Source: Anagrus nilaparvatae (taxonomy: Eukaryota; Arthropoda; Insecta; Hymenoptera; Mymaridae). Taken from it: a stretch of 64,000 nt of DNA. The stretch is taken from positions 35,466,501 through 35,530,500 of the forward strand of contig JAKSXM010000007.1 of assembly GCA_022575985.1 (NCBI GenBank). Direction: 5' to 3'. Position 1 is the first letter of the stretch, and every line of letters begins with the position of its first letter. Below are positions 21,751 to 34,263 of this stretch, in pieces. Under the pieces are notes generated by a model. The model saw nothing but the letters and a program-made list of their open reading frames with translations. It had not been told where the DNA came from and made no database searches. A program made the translations under genes and the position numbers.

Positions 21751-24331
21751 TTTTTTTTGTCAAGGGAATCTTGTGAATCTTGCATCAGCGATGGAGTGTT
21801 ATCGGGCCTTAAGGACCCGCAAATTTCCATGACCGCCCAGTTGCAAAAAGTGTACAACTACGCCCCAGATTCTTACTGGATAAACACACTATAAACCCCC
21901 TTGCGCTTGTTTGCTCCAAACCGGAACTCTCTTTTCAGATATAACTTCAGTTTAGGACGCGCAGCCTAAGCAACTGGCCGCTGACTTCCCCCAGCCTATT
22001 GATAGGAGAGCTATCTACGATAGAAAGACCTCCTCCTTTTTCTTCAAAAAGGTGGCCCTTACGTACTCTGCTACATTGTTCCAATTTTCAGAACTCCCTA
22101 GCATTTCTGGGACCACCGTCTGTGGCCTTCAAATCAGGAAGGGCGGGCGCCCTTCCACGTAGCGCACACACCCGAATAAAGTGTGCTCCACTGTATCCTT
22201 CACGCCTGGGCAGTGCAAGCACTCCTCTGTTGCCACCTTATGCCAATGTTTTAACATGGCACGAAAATACCCGTGTCCAGTTAAAAATTGGGTGAGGTAA
22301 AAATCCATCTCCCCATATTGTCGTCCAGTCCATGCCTGTAGCTCTGAGATCAATGTGCGCTTCCATCGGGCATTTTCCTCTTCGTCTTTTTCCCATCGTT
22401 TCTTCCATTTTTCCATAGAGCTGGAGCGGGCGCGAGTGGATGCCACTTCACGATCCTCTACACTATCGTAAATGAATTTCCGCTCCAACGCTAGCAGGTA
22501 GATGGGTATGAACGAGGCTAATACCTGGATCGCCTCGAGCGATACCGTATAATACGCGCAGGCGATCCTCAGGGCCGCTTGCCGCTGCACAGACGATATT
22601 TTATGTCTTAACTTGGCAAATTTGGTGATATCCACCCAGATCTCAGATCCGTAAAGCAGGACAAAGTTGACAACGGACATCAACAATCTTCGCTTCCCGG
22701 GTTTGGCCCTCCTATGTTGGCCATGAGCCTTGACAAGGAGGATGCGACCGACGCGGCCTTCTCACTCGACCTCTAAAATTGTTCCCAGAAGTTCAGCTTG
22801 TTATCAAGCAGAACTCCCAGGTACTTAATCAATGTCTTGGCTTGGATCGTGTGAGGGTTTCCACCATCATCGACATTTACATCGATGTCCGTGGAAATTG
22901 TTGTTCGACGGGTCAGCAGTACAATCTCCGTTTTTGGGATCGCGAGCTGGAGCCCGTGCTCGTCCATCCAGAGATTGATCTGTCTCATAAATAGATTCAA
23001 CCTCTCCTGGGTTACCTGCATGTCCCTGCCTGTGATGGTCAGGGCCACGTCGTCCGCGTACCCGATTAGGGAACTTCCTTCCGGGAGGTGAACGCGCAAC
23101 AGGCCATCGTAAAAGGCATTCCACAGGTCCGGTCCGAAAACCGAACCGTTGGCAATGCCCGCACTCAGAACCCTCTGTCGCCTGCCATCGAGCGTGTCGT
23201 ACAGCAGTCTCCGGTCCCGTAGTCCTTTAGTACGTTACCCAGATACCTGAGTATCCGGAAATCGTACTCGAGAGACCCGATCATGTCGTCCCACCTGGAC
23301 GAATTAAAAGCGTATTTTACGTCCAGCGTTACAAGAAGGACGTCTTTGCGAATCGAAGGCCGCTTTTCCCTCTCAGCTTCTGTGGGTGGCGTCTATTGTG
23401 GAATGCCCCTTACGAAATCCATGCTGCTCCTCGGAAAGACCACCGCCCTTCTCGATAGCTCTTCTCAACCTTGCCCGGAGTATGCTTCATCACCTTTCCA
23501 ATGGTATTTAACATGCACAATGATCTGTAAGATGATGAAGAGTCCGGGGCTCCACCTTTACTCTTGTTCAAGAGCACGAGACGTGCCACCTTCCACTGCT
23601 TTGGAAACACTCCTACCACCAAGCATGCATTAAACATGCTTAACAGGATAGCAGGGATTATTCTGACCGCTAGTTTGAGCACTTCCGCTGCTATCCCATC
23701 CGGCCCCGGCGCCTTGCCATTTTTCATGGCCTCGGTGGCCTTCACTATCTCATCCTTGCTGAATAACGGCACTTCCTCCCTGCGTATCACCTCTACCGGG
23801 TTTACCCGGATGGGCCGCTCAGGGAAGAAAGTGTCGATGATTCGTTCGGTCGACATCGCGTCGATCATGTTGTTGGACCCCCTGTTTAACTTGCCCATTA
23901 CGACTTTGTAACCAAGACCCCAGGGGTTTGTTTACATCCTCGCGTAATTAACGCAGGCATCGAACCTTGCTTTGACGGATAGCTTTGGCCAGCCGGTGTT
24001 TAGCATCCTTGTTTTTCTGGGAAAGTGCAGCAGCCTCGAGTGCTCTCTGCGCCCTTTGTCGCGTCCTGTGGCACTGCTTGCTGTGCTCCGCTATTTTTAG
24101 AGTCCACCAGTAAACTGGCTTTCTCCCTTTCCAGGGCCTTTGACGAGGTATAGAGGCGTCATACGCCCCTCGCAATCGAGACGTTACTTTCTTGACTAAG
24201 ATTTCAGCCTCGCGGGGATCAATAGCCCTTCCATACCAAGCAGGGACGGACGCCGACTCCATTTGAAGATACTCTTCGAACTTGTCCTCGTCCATCTTTG
24301 GTACATTCAAACCCAAGGGACGCCTCCTGTA
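21751..24331 (-). mobile_element. R1-clade non-LTR retrotransposon, copy B (5' truncated)
   Basis: A minus-strand copy of the family of copy A, with matching 3' UTR (about 21762-22014) ending in a short run of T on the plus strand. Its 5' edge near 24331 breaks off within the region between endonuclease and RT, where copy D continues. 5' truncation is the usual outcome of target-primed reverse transcription. It sits inside the Polinton-like element, so it is younger than that insertion. Confidence 0.85.
22015..24331 (-). pseudogene. R1-like ORF2 fragment: linker, reverse transcriptase, C-terminal zinc finger
   Basis: Reading leftward, the linker contains RPWKGRKPVYWW (about 24110-24150). The RT begins with EEVPLFSKDEIVKA and NGKAPGPDGI near 23700 and VFPKQWKVARLVLLNK near 23580. 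YADDVALTITGRDMQ lies near 23040, and the CLHCPGVKDTVEHTLFGC zinc cluster near 22170-22225. The stop is at 22015-22017. Several frameshifts (around 23930, 23410-23490, 23100-23280 and 22690-22770) and stops break it. Copy A keeps an almost open frame over the shared part, so copy B is older or has suffered more damage. Confidence 0.85.
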
Positions 24332-24430
24332 CTGAAACTAAATTTATGAAAAAAATAATTTATAAATACCTAAAATTAATGCATTCTTAACACCTAAACC
24401 TCTAGTGAAAATTTGAATAGATTTATATAA

Positions 24431-24474
<44 letters not shown>

Positions 24475-24810
24475 ATAATAATTGATTAATATGAATAAAA
24501 ACTAATTGCAAAAAATTTTTTAATCTACAACTACCAATTAAAAGCATCAATTAATTTACTACTTACAAAACTATAACATTGAAATTTGATTATTCACAAA
24601 ACATACATAAAACAACACTAAATATTATTGATATGATAAAAAGTAACATACCAAAATAAAAATTATTTCTCCATTCAATTTTTTTACTTTCGTACCAATT
24701 TGAAACAGGAATAACCACATACCAACTAAAATACTAAAATAAAAATTTTAAAACAATAACATTAATAAGAATCCAAAAATAATTAAAATTAAAAATGTAT
24801 AAAATAAAGC
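24332..24810. other. AT-rich DNA with a (GATT)n microsatellite
   Basis: About nine GATT units lie at 24433-24470. Nothing else is visible in this piece of the Polinton-like element. Confidence 0.6.
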
Positions 24811-25023
24811 TTTTTTGCCCTCCCGGGCGTAAAACTCGTGTGTAAAGAATTTTCTGAACTCGTTCTACGCCTAGGTGGGCAAAAAATAAAATAAGCACCA
24901 TGGGCGAAATACTTTAGACACGAGCGTGAACACATATCACTCATGCCCGGCTTCGCCGAGCACTCGTGCTAGTGCTCACGCTAGTGCCGAAACTTTTACG
25001 CCCTTGAAACTTAATATACTATT
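24811..25023. repeat. 213-bp dispersed repeat, copy 2
   Basis: Same length and orientation as 11523-11735. Differences are few (for example ACACGAGCG against ACACGAGTG). Presence inside the Polinton-like element and outside it shows that the unit is mobile or was recently copied. Confidence 0.8.
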
Positions 25024-25795
25024 TTAACCGCATTATTCATTTTTTTCCGATTTTTCTCTTAGATGTAAATTGCAAAAAATTAAATCATGTACTAATGCAT
25101 TTCACTTCAATTTAACATATCTTTAACTAAGAAAGCATGAGTGACAATAATTTTATTGTACGACAAATATTTTGCAAAAACATAATTTAAAATATACAAA
25201 CAACTATGTAAATAATGCAACTTTTGTTAAATCATTTAAAATATAAATAAAACATTTTTCTATAGAAGTATGATACATATCCGCATTAAAATAAATATAA
25301 CTAAATGATTAATATAAAATTTTTAAAAATCTTTGATTTTTAAAAAATAGAACCCACTTTTAATTCACCAAAATAATCGTATTCCGCAGGTGATAATTTT
25401 TGAAGGTTTCAAAAAATATTTGCTTAATTAGAATGGACAAAATTTACATAAAAATATTTTTTTAATTAGAATAGACAAAATTTACATTAAACCCCTCAAA
25501 ATATCACCTGTAGAAAAATAAATTTACATTTGAATTAAATTCATTTCTCTCTCGAGAAATAAAAAAGCTTACAATTAATTTTTTCAAACGTGCATTTTTA
25601 TTAATTTGCAAGATATAACAAATTATTTTTAAACAATACATTTTATCATTACTTATATTTTTCATCCCAGTATAAAAAATGATGATTTAAATCTTCAGAA
25701 AATTGCAATCCTAAAAAAATTGTAAATTAAAAAAATATTGATTGATAAAAAATTGTGCTTACTTGACACGCAACAGTCTAAATCTTGATATAACG
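25024..25795. other. AT-rich DNA without a supportable gene
   Basis: Two copies of a 28-base string containing TTAGAATGGACAAAATTTAC occur at about 25430 and 25467. Otherwise nothing is seen. Confidence 0.45.
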
Positions 25796-26047
25796 TCAGT
25801 TTGGCAGGGCAAAAACATGAGAATTTTGAAAAATAAATTGAGTTTTGCACGTACTCTTGTAATCTACGTCATAACAAGATTCCTTAAAATCAGCCAATTC
25901 GACGCATATTGTTTCAGATTTAATTAATTGCAAACAAACTTCCAAATTTATAGAATTATCGTGATCTTCGCACGTTTGGTATAGCTTAAAATGACCAAAT
26001 TTAAACGTTATCAAAAATATAAACCCGAGCAAAATTAATTTATTCAT
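25796..26047 (-). CDS. Small cysteine-containing secreted protein, unknown
   Basis: The 83-residue frame begins with a convincing signal peptide (MNKLILLGFIFLITFKFG) and continues with a polar, acidic stretch holding five cysteines at about residues 26, 38, 48, 58 and 67. The mix of Cys, Asp and Glu is unusual for chance frames in this A+T-rich DNA. It may be a complete small protein or a first exon. It lies within the Polinton-like element on the strand opposite its other genes. I recognise no family, and an odd number of cysteines leaves one unpaired. Confidence 0.35.
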   Translation of the reverse strand: MNKLILLGFIFLITFKFGHFKLYQTCEDHDNSINLEVCLQLIKSETICVELADFKESCYDVDYKSTCKTQFIFQNSHVFALPN

Positions 26048-26130
26048 TTTTTATTTTTTCAAAATGCCGCAAGCTTCTGTGAAAATTTAAATGATAACTA
26101 TAAATTTTAGCAAAAATCGCTTTTTATAAA

Positions 26131-28433
26131 TGGGTTATTATTTCTCAACTGTATATAAAGTGTATGGGTGGGTCGGCAAATCAACCCCAAACCAATTTCG
26201 TTTAAAAATATAACTAAAAATGGTAAATTTCCCAAACTTTTAGCCCTCTAGATCCGAACCTCTCTTTTTGACAGCCGTACAAACTTTTTTCATTTTTGGT
26301 CAGATTAAATTTTTAAGTAAGCATGTTTTTCTTATTTTTTATCGTAAACGCTAATTTTTTGATAATAAAACATTTCCCTCTAAGATCCCATAGGAAATTT
26401 CCCGTAGAATCCGATTCTGAGGTCAAAATTTTTTTTAAACTGCGCATGCGTGAGAAAATCTAAATTAACGCTTTACGTGGCCTTGACTTTGGGTATTAAT
26501 ATCTCCGTAGCAGAAAAAAAGTTTTCTACCTAACTGGTCTCAAAAAACTTCATTTCTTATGTACTTTTGATGCATCAAATCATTTTTTTGGGATTTTCAC
26601 TTTTCAACGCAATATGTTCAAAAAAGTGATTTTTCAAAAATTCATAAAAATAATTGCTCTATTTTATTATTTTAAAATTTTAAAAATGGCCCCAGACTAA
26701 AAAATGTTTAAAAGCTCGCACTGTTTTTAATGATTAGTATATTTTAGATAATATTTTACATAATTATATATTTTTAAATCCATTTATTAACCCATTTACG
26801 CCCAAGCGGTCGTAAACGGAAAGTCATAAAAAAAAATAGGTTCCCTTATAGATAGAGGCTTTTTGACTACATGCCTTTAGTAAAATTTCATGCTCTCGCC
26901 AAATCTGAAGTCAGATTTTACTTAAAACCCTTTAAATAATGCCCCAAAAATAGGGGTAATGAATGTGAAAAAGGGGCTAAAATAAAAATGACGGAAAAAT
27001 CAAAAAATGGGATACATAAAAAAATAAAAAAATAATACCAAAAAACATTTAAATTTACTTTTTTATGCAAAAAACTTAAATTTTTAAGGTATATGGAAAA
27101 TTTAATTGAATTTGAACCCTTATATTGCAAGTAGGGGTAGTTTTTTCCAAAAATTTCAAATAATGTTTATTTTAGCTCCAAATCGGTTCTAATAGGTTAA
27201 TTCTATATTTTGAATTTGTTTTAAGCTAAAACGCTTCTATGAGCATTAAAATAGGGGTAATCGGGGCTAACTAGAATAAATTGCTTTAAGTATTTATCGT
27301 GGATAACTTTTATGCCCTTAAAAATTACCGTTAAAAGGTAAATAGGGGTGGTTTTTAAAAAATACATGTATATCAATTTTTATCTTAGAAATTGGTCCAT
27401 ATAGGAACATTTTATTGCTGAATTCAAAGCTTATGTTAGTATCAAGCAAAAACCCTTTTGTTAGCATATCAATAGTGGTGAGAGTAGTGAACTGAGATAC
27501 ATAAAGTGTATATTATATGCACAAAATGATACAAAGCTTAAAAATTCTTAAGAACCTCATTATATACTATTATAAATAGTTTTACATGCATAATTACTAC
27601 TATATCAAAACTATATATACGCCTAAATAGAACAATCCTATGTAATTTTTGTATACATAGAATAAAATAAAGTTCATAAGAATTTTTAAGCTTTTTATCA
27701 TTTCGTGCTTATTATATACACTTTATGTGCCCCATTTCGCCCCCATTACCTCTATTGATATGCTAACACAGGAGTTTTCGCTTGATACTATCATCAGCTT
27801 TGAATTCAGCGATAAAATTTACCTATTTGGACCAATTTGAAAGAAATTAGAATTAGGTATACTAGTACTTTTTAAAAACCCTCATTACCCCTATTTTTGG
27901 GGCATTATTTAAAGGGTTGTAAGTAAAATCTGACTACAGATTCGATAAGAGCATGAAATTTTACTATAGGCATGTAGTTTTTTATGACTATATTGGGCAT
28001 AAATGGGTTAATAAATGGGTTTAAAAATATACAATGATGTAAAATATTTTATAAAATATACTTATCATTAAAAACAGTCCAAGCTTTTGAACATTTTTTA
28101 GTCTGGTGCCATTTTTAAAATTTTAAAATAATAAAATAGAGCAATTATTTTTATGAATTTTTGAAAAATCACTTTTTTGAACATATTGCGTTGAAAAGTG
28201 AAAATCCCAAAAAAATGATTTGATGCATCAAAAGTACATAAGAAATGAAGTTTTTTGAGACCAGTTAGGTAGAAAACTTTTTTTCTGCTACGGAGATATT
28301 AGAGGATCCGATCTGGAGGGCTAAAAATTTGGGAAATTTACCATTTTTAGTTATATTTTTGAACGAAATTGGTTTGGGGTTAATATGCCGACCCACCCAT
28401 ACACTTTATATACAGTTTAGAAATAACAACCCA
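26131..28433. mobile_element. 2.3-kb foldback element with long imperfect inverted arms
   Basis: The ends read TGGGTTATTATTTCT and its near complement AAATAACAACCCA. Long stretches match in inverse order: GTGTATGGGTGGGTCGGC near 26160 with its complement near 28390, the GGCCCCAGACTAAAAAATG segment near 26690, and AATGCCCCAAAAATAGGGGTAAT near 26940 with 27890. The symmetry centre is near 27600, but the right arm is several hundred bases shorter because a part is missing. Frames inside (such as 26918-27130) are chance. No transposase was seen. Confidence 0.75.
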
Positions 28434-28671
28434 AATAACAAAACAAAATTTGCTTATTAAATTAAAGTATTGTGTAATGATCATAATTAAATTAACCACT
28501 TACATTGTATTCAAAAAAAAAATGTAAAACAGGTTAATTCAATTTTCTAATTAAAATCAAGCAGTGTACTATGTTACATTGTAATCTAAAAACTAGGTAT
28601 TTAAGTTAAATACCTTATGAAAATAATGTAAAACAGGTTAAAAAAATTTTCAATTAAACCCAAGGTTTAAC

Positions 28672-28687
28672 TTTCATTATTTACATT
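28672..28687. repeat. Target-site duplication, left of copy C
   Basis: TTTCATTATTTACATT is repeated exactly at 30752-30767 on the other side of the element. Confidence 0.85.
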
Positions 28688-30751
28688 TTTTTTTTTTTTT
28701 TTTTTTTTTTTTTGGGCCCCTTCAAGAAGAGGCCTTTTTCGTAGGACGAGGAGAATGCATTTACGCATACCATACACGCGTACTGTATGGTTATGTGGGA
28801 CTCAACCTCAAATTTGTATCTGGGGTTGCCCAGATATACACAATTGAGGAATTACAATACCCACTAAACTCCCCACCCTCCTGCATTTATGACAATATCA
28901 TAGAATCCGGACCGGGACTCCCTGCTTAGGTATTACTTCGGTCCGGAAACAATGCAGCCCAGGCATTTCTTCGCCATACCCTGTCAATAAAGGAGGAGAT
29001 TTTCCTACGAGAGGAAACCTTCCTCCTTTTTTCCAATCAGTGTCGCCCGTACGTACTCTGCCACACTGTACCAGTTAGCGGCACTGCGCAGCATTTCCGG
29101 GACGACTACTTCCGGCCTCCATTCATCGAAGGGCGGTCGCCCTACAGCGAAGCGAGGACACCCAAAATAGGTGTGCTCAGCGGTATCCAGCTCGCCCGGG
29201 CAATGCAAGCATTCCGGAGATGTCACCTTGCTCCACTTGAAAAGCATATCGCGGAAATAACCGTGACCAGTTAGGAACTGTGTGAGGTAGAAGTCTACCT
29301 CTCCATGATCACGGTTCATCCAGCTTTCCAAATCGATGATAAGGCGGTGCGTCCAACTTCCCCTCGGGTCACCATTCCACCTATACTGCCAACATTCCAT
29401 TGTGCGGGAGCGAGCGCGAACGGAAGCTACGTCGCGCTCTTCTTCCCCAAGGTTATAGATCGCCTGCCTTTCCAAGGCAAGCAGGTCGATGGGAATCACC
29501 CGAGCCACCACCTGGATCGCTGGCTCTGATACTGTCTTGTACGAGCAAGCGATTCGAAGTGCCCCCTGCCTCTGTACTGCCTTTAGTTTCTTGCAGTACT
29601 TTTTTATGCGGACATTGTCCGCCCACATCTCTGCACCGTAGAGCAAGATGGAGTTAACTGTCGTCATCAACAGCCTCCTCTTCTCAGATCTGGGACCGCC
29701 GATGTTCGTCATTAGCCACGAGAGGGACTTTGTCACCCAGCCAGCCTTTTCACAGGCCTGCTGGAATTGTCTATTGTAGGTCAACTTGTTATCCAAGAAG
29801 ACCCCCAAATATTTGACCGATGGTTTGGTCTGGATCATAAGGGGATTACCTCCGTCATCAAAGCTGATGCCGAATATGGTATCAACCCTTCTCCGGGTCA
29901 GAAGGACAATCTCCGTTTTCGGGACTGCCAGTCTTAGTCCGTGATCCGACATCCAGCTATTGATAAGGCGCATGGCCTCATCCAAGGTATTCTGCTGGTC
30001 CTCTGGCTCTCGAGCTGTTATGGTTAGAGCAACGTCATCCGCTTATCCGATCATGGAGCATCCATCCGGGAGCTCAATCTTTAGCAAGCCGTCGTAAAAG
30101 GCATTCGTATTTAATATACACAATGGTCTGTAAGATGATGGAGATCCTGGTTCACCCTTTCCCTTGCTTATCAGAGCCAGACGGGCCACTTTCCAGTCCC
30201 TTGGAAAGGCGCCTGCCACAAGGCACGCGTTAAACATGCCAAGCAGGAGACCAGGGATTACCTTTGCAGCCGCCTTAAGGGCTTCGGCGGGTATTCCGTC
30301 TGGTCCTGGCGCTTTCCCATTTTTCATTGACCTAATTGCCTGAAGCATCTCCGCCTCGATAAATAGCGGAACTTGCTCCCTCGGGACATCCAAAGCAGGG
30401 TGTTGTTGGTTTGGATGATCCGGGAAGAGAGCGTCCACTATTCTTTTGGTCGTTGCTTCATCCATCGTGTTGTCACATCTGGACTTAAGTTTGCCCATGA
30501 CAACCTTATATCCCAGGCCCCACGGGTCGCTGTTGACATCATCTCTTAGGGACCGAAGACAGCGCGCCTTGCTGAGGCGGATAGCTTTCGCCAGCCTATG
30601 CTTGGCTCCCTTGTACTCTTCAGAGCGCGTAGCCAGCTCTGGGCGGCCATGCGCTCTTTGCCGTCTTCTGCGTGCGCCGTGACAGACCTGTCTTAGCTCC
30701 GCAATTTCTTCATTCCACCAGTACACGCTTCTTTTACCCTTCCAGGGCCGT
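28688..30751 (-). mobile_element. R1-clade non-LTR retrotransposon, copy C (second family, complete insertion)
   Basis: The minus-strand element begins at its 3' end with a T-run (to 28713, the A-tail), a 3' UTR of about 290 bases, and then coding sequence related to but clearly different from copies A, B and D. An exact 16-bp duplication flanks it, so both boundaries are firm. It is a 5'-truncated copy that starts in the linker before RT. Confidence 0.9.
29005..30750 (-). pseudogene. R1-like ORF2 fragment with internal RT deletion and a stop in the YADD motif
   Basis: The frame enters at the 5' edge with RPWKGK and YWWNEEIAEL. It continues with NGKAPGPDGIPAEALK (about 30290-30340) and AFPRDWKVARLALISKGKG, then SYRPLCILNT. 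It then jumps straight to NAFYDGLLKIELPDG, so about 110-130 residues with the first catalytic Asp and the QGSVLGP motif are gone. At 30043-30045 the Tyr codon of YADD is TAA. From 29985 to the stop at 29005-29007 the frame is open and has the zinc cluster CLHCPGELDTAEHTYFGC. Both parts keep the same frame. The product could not reverse transcribe. Confidence 0.85.
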
Positions 30752-30767
30752 TTTCATTATTTACATT
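30752..30767. repeat. Target-site duplication, right of copy C
   Basis: Exact repeat of 28672-28687. Confidence 0.85.
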
Positions 30768-30922
30768 AGTATTTAGGTTAAAGGTTAATTCAATTAAAAT
30801 TCGTGTAAAAAAAATAAAATTTTTAAATTCTCACATAACACTTTATGAGAATTTAATGTGACAAAATTCGTTAAAAAATATATGATAATTTTCAAAAATG
30901 ACCCGCCTCTTTGTCTAAAAAA

Positions 30923-30960
<38 letters not shown>

Positions 30961-31690
30961 TTCAAAAAGAGAAACACCTCCTTCAAACTAAAATAAATTA
31001 CGGGCCATAAAAAAGGCCCGCTTATTATTGCTTAAAAATAAAAAATAATTCAACACCTCCTCTTTTTGACCAAACAATTGAAAAAATATTTTTTTCAGTA
31101 GGGTAAAAAATATTTTTTATCTGACACGACTTTATAAAAAATTTCGTCAGTTTCACCTAAATGATTTTTTATATGTAAATTTCAACGACTACAGTTTGAA
31201 GCCTTCGCATAATTCCGTTCCTTTACAATATATTCGTAAATGCACATACATTGAACGGTGGCGCAAAACGGAGTATAATAAAATTAAATTTATAGGTATA
31301 CAGAGTTTTATAAATATACCTATCTGATACACTGGATGGTAGCGACAAACGGATTGAAATGGAGTTACAGATTAAAAATTTGTATACAGCTATACCTATT
31401 TAATACACTGAATAGTAGCGACAACTGATTGAAACGGAGTTATAGAGTCGATAATACAGAAAATTTAACATAACAAATTTTTTTTGTTTACAAAACGTAC
31501 TTTAAAAATCACACGAGATATATTTTTTTTTCTTTTTTCAAAAATGCGTTCCTGTAACTTTTCCAAGCAATTTTTCAGTTATGGAATTTGTCAAGAAAAA
31601 AAGGGTAAGTTATTTTTACATATTTTTTTAAATTTCATATAATGTCTCATTCATAAAAATCTTATTTTCTTTTCAGGTAATGGGGGATTA
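30768..31690. other. AT-rich DNA; A-run and diverged ~100-bp repeats
   Basis: A long A-run lies at about 30917-30957. A small hairpin GGGCC-ATAAAAAA-GGCCC is at 31002-31020. Three diverged units with GGTAGCGACAAACGGATTGAAA and TATACCTATCTGATACACTG lie at 31250-31445. No gene is supported before 31690. Confidence 0.5.
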
Positions 31691-32056
31691 TGCTACGAAA
31701 ACGAGAAGTGCATATCGATTTTGTAAAAATTTTTATTGTGGATGACTTCACAACAATTGCCACTACAACTGAAAAAAACTATTAGGTCAACAATTGCTAT
31801 TACAACAGAAATACAGGAATCCCCCGCTATTCGCTGTTAATGCGTTCCAAGAAAGTACCGCGAATACCGAAAACGTGAATACCGGGACCTTAGTCTTATG
31901 GGAATTAGGGGGTTACGTTCCAAGAGAAAAATTAGACACAATTTTTACGAATATATTTTATTTTTTTTACAAAAAATTTCCCTTAATTTTTAAAATAATC
32001 TGCAACTTTTGTCTGTATTGCATGGTGTTTCATATCTTTAAGTAACTATTCATAAG

Positions 32057-32326
32057 TGTTAAATAATGCACTGTATCAAATATTAATAATATAATAATTA
32101 TATAAGTTTATAGGTATGCGTGCACACACGGACTGTAAGCGCGTGCCTTGAGAAGCGGCGCACTGTGCCCAGTCTTAGGATAACTATTAAAGTAGTCACA
32201 CTTATTAAAATAAAAGTTAAAGTTTAATGTGCTACTAAAATAATTAGTTATATTTTATGTATTTTCATCACCTAAATTCTATTAGTTAATAAGTTAATAT
32301 ATTAAAATACATTCCATTACGCAACA
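32057..32326 (+). repeat. 5' LTR of the BEL/Pao element
   Basis: Runs TGTT...AACA and contains a GC-richer core TAAGCGCGTGCCTTGA. It differs from the 3' LTR at scattered positions and small indels, showing some age since insertion. Confidence 0.9.
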
Positions 32327-32329
32327 TTC

Positions 32330-32347
32330 TGGTCCATAGAATACTAT
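32330..32347 (+). promoter_or_regulatory. Candidate tRNA primer-binding site of the BEL element
   Basis: TGGTCCATAGAATACTAT lies three bases after the 5' LTR. A TGG start fits the complement of a tRNA CCA end. The tRNA species was not identified. Confidence 0.5.
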
Positions 32348-34263
32348 AAAATAAATAATAAATAATAACTATAAAATAAAAGAAACTTCAGTGACCATAA
32401 TAAATAATCATCGACCGCATAGCGGCATAATATATTTTATTAGAGGAGTTCTATTTTGTCAACCATTATATTCTCAAGTTGGTGAAATTTCTAATAAAAA
32501 CCTGTGCGCGGTTTTACCGGCATCGTGTTTTACGGCCACCATTGCTAGTTTTTCAGTGAAGATTTTAATTAATGAATTACGTGAAAAATTTAATTAATTA
32601 ATAGTAATTAAATAATAATAATTATTAATAATTGATTAATAATTAATAATAATAATTAATATTAATAATTAATTAATATTAATAATTTATAATTATCAGT
32701 TTGTCATTTATTTTTGGTGATGTACAGTTTTAAAGTTGTCCAAGACACAAAAGTTAATAAATATTTTTTTTAAATAAAAAATTAAAGTTATAAAAAAAGA
32801 AAAAGTTAGTTAAAAAATCAGTTAAATGTAGATAGTGAAAAACTTTTAATAAATAATCAAAAAAAAGTTATCAATATCAAAAAATCATTATCATCAAAAA
32901 AAAGAAATGACTCCATTTTTTTTTCAAATTATGCTGTGACGTCATCAAGAAGAAGAAATCCAAGAAATAACTGAAAGGGCCTGCGCAGTCATGAAATCAC
33001 ATGTTTACATGTATTTAAAAAATTTTTCAAGTTCAAGAGGTACTGCGTGCGCAACATTTCAGTTCCCTCTTCTGCCTTTTCTAATTTTGGAGTTTTCTGC
33101 TATGGAGGATTCCATCAATTTTCATCTCAATGTTTTTCATAAAGCATATTTTTATGTATAAAAATTTTATTTAAAAAAAAAAAAAAAGTTCAAGGCACCG
33201 CGGGGTGAATGATAAATTTATTTTTTTGTGTGCAAATAGTTTTATTAATAATTATAGAAAGATAAATTATTTTAAACTTTATTATACTTTCTTAAATATT
33301 TAAAACATTAATTTATATAATACTTTTTTTACTCTTTTAACTTAAGATTTCTTTTGAAATTATATTTATATTATTAACATATTTTTTATTTATTGAAAAT
33401 GATAAGTTATTATGGATGTTAAAAAGTTATTAGTTAGTTTGTTTATGGTATTTTTGAATTTTTATTCAAAAATATTAAATGTACTATTTTTTTGAAAAGT
33501 TTATTGATTTTTTTATTGGGTGTTTTTTAATAAAAAATATCTAGGGCAAGTTTTTATTATCCTTTGTGATGATCAGTTTATTAATTTAGTTGTAAAAATT
33601 TAGTTTTTCAGTTTTGCAGAGTTTTTTCAACAAAAAAGAAGAGAAATATTTTAGTTTCAGTTATTATACAGTTTTCTAAAGTATTTACAGTTATTTTTTT
33701 TTTCTCTTTTTTGGGTGAGAAAACCTGTATGAGTTATTCAGTTTTAGGAATTATTGATGATTTATTTAAAATAAGTTTTTATTTATGCAACTTAAATTTT
33801 ACTATTTACAAGAAATTAAAAATTGGTGAATTTTGTTGCATGAGTTTGGAGGTCCCATTGAGTTTCCTTTCTGAAGAAAAAGTTAATTACTAGTTTTCTT
33901 TTTTTAGTTAAAAATAGTTGTAGTTAATTTATTTTTTTTTCTTTCTTTTCAGAAGGGTCTTGATGAGAAAATCTTTTTTTGGGATTGTTCTCATGGGAAC
34001 TTTTGCACATTTATATGTAGCACAGTTTTTTCAATAATTCCAACAAGAGTTTGACTAGTTTGGTTTATGCAGCATTTTTCATTGATTTTTTTTTTCTTTG
34101 AAATTTTGCATAGTCTATTATTATATAGTTTTTTACTCAGTTATTTTGCGCATTTAGTTATTTTGTTCAGTTAATTCGAGCAAATAGTTATTTATATGTT
34201 TCGTTAGAAATTTGCAAACTTAAACAATTAAACTTTTTCTTATATTAATATACGTTAGTTAAA
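32348..34263 (+). other. Long untranslated leader of the BEL element
   Basis: About 1.9 kb without a supportable frame, strongly T-rich towards gag. Short frames such as 32391-32597 and 33711-33893 look like chance. Confidence 0.5.

Noticed and set aside
31002..31021. Hairpin followed by T-rich DNA as an intrinsic terminator
   Set aside because: The context is eukaryotic, and no gene ends there.
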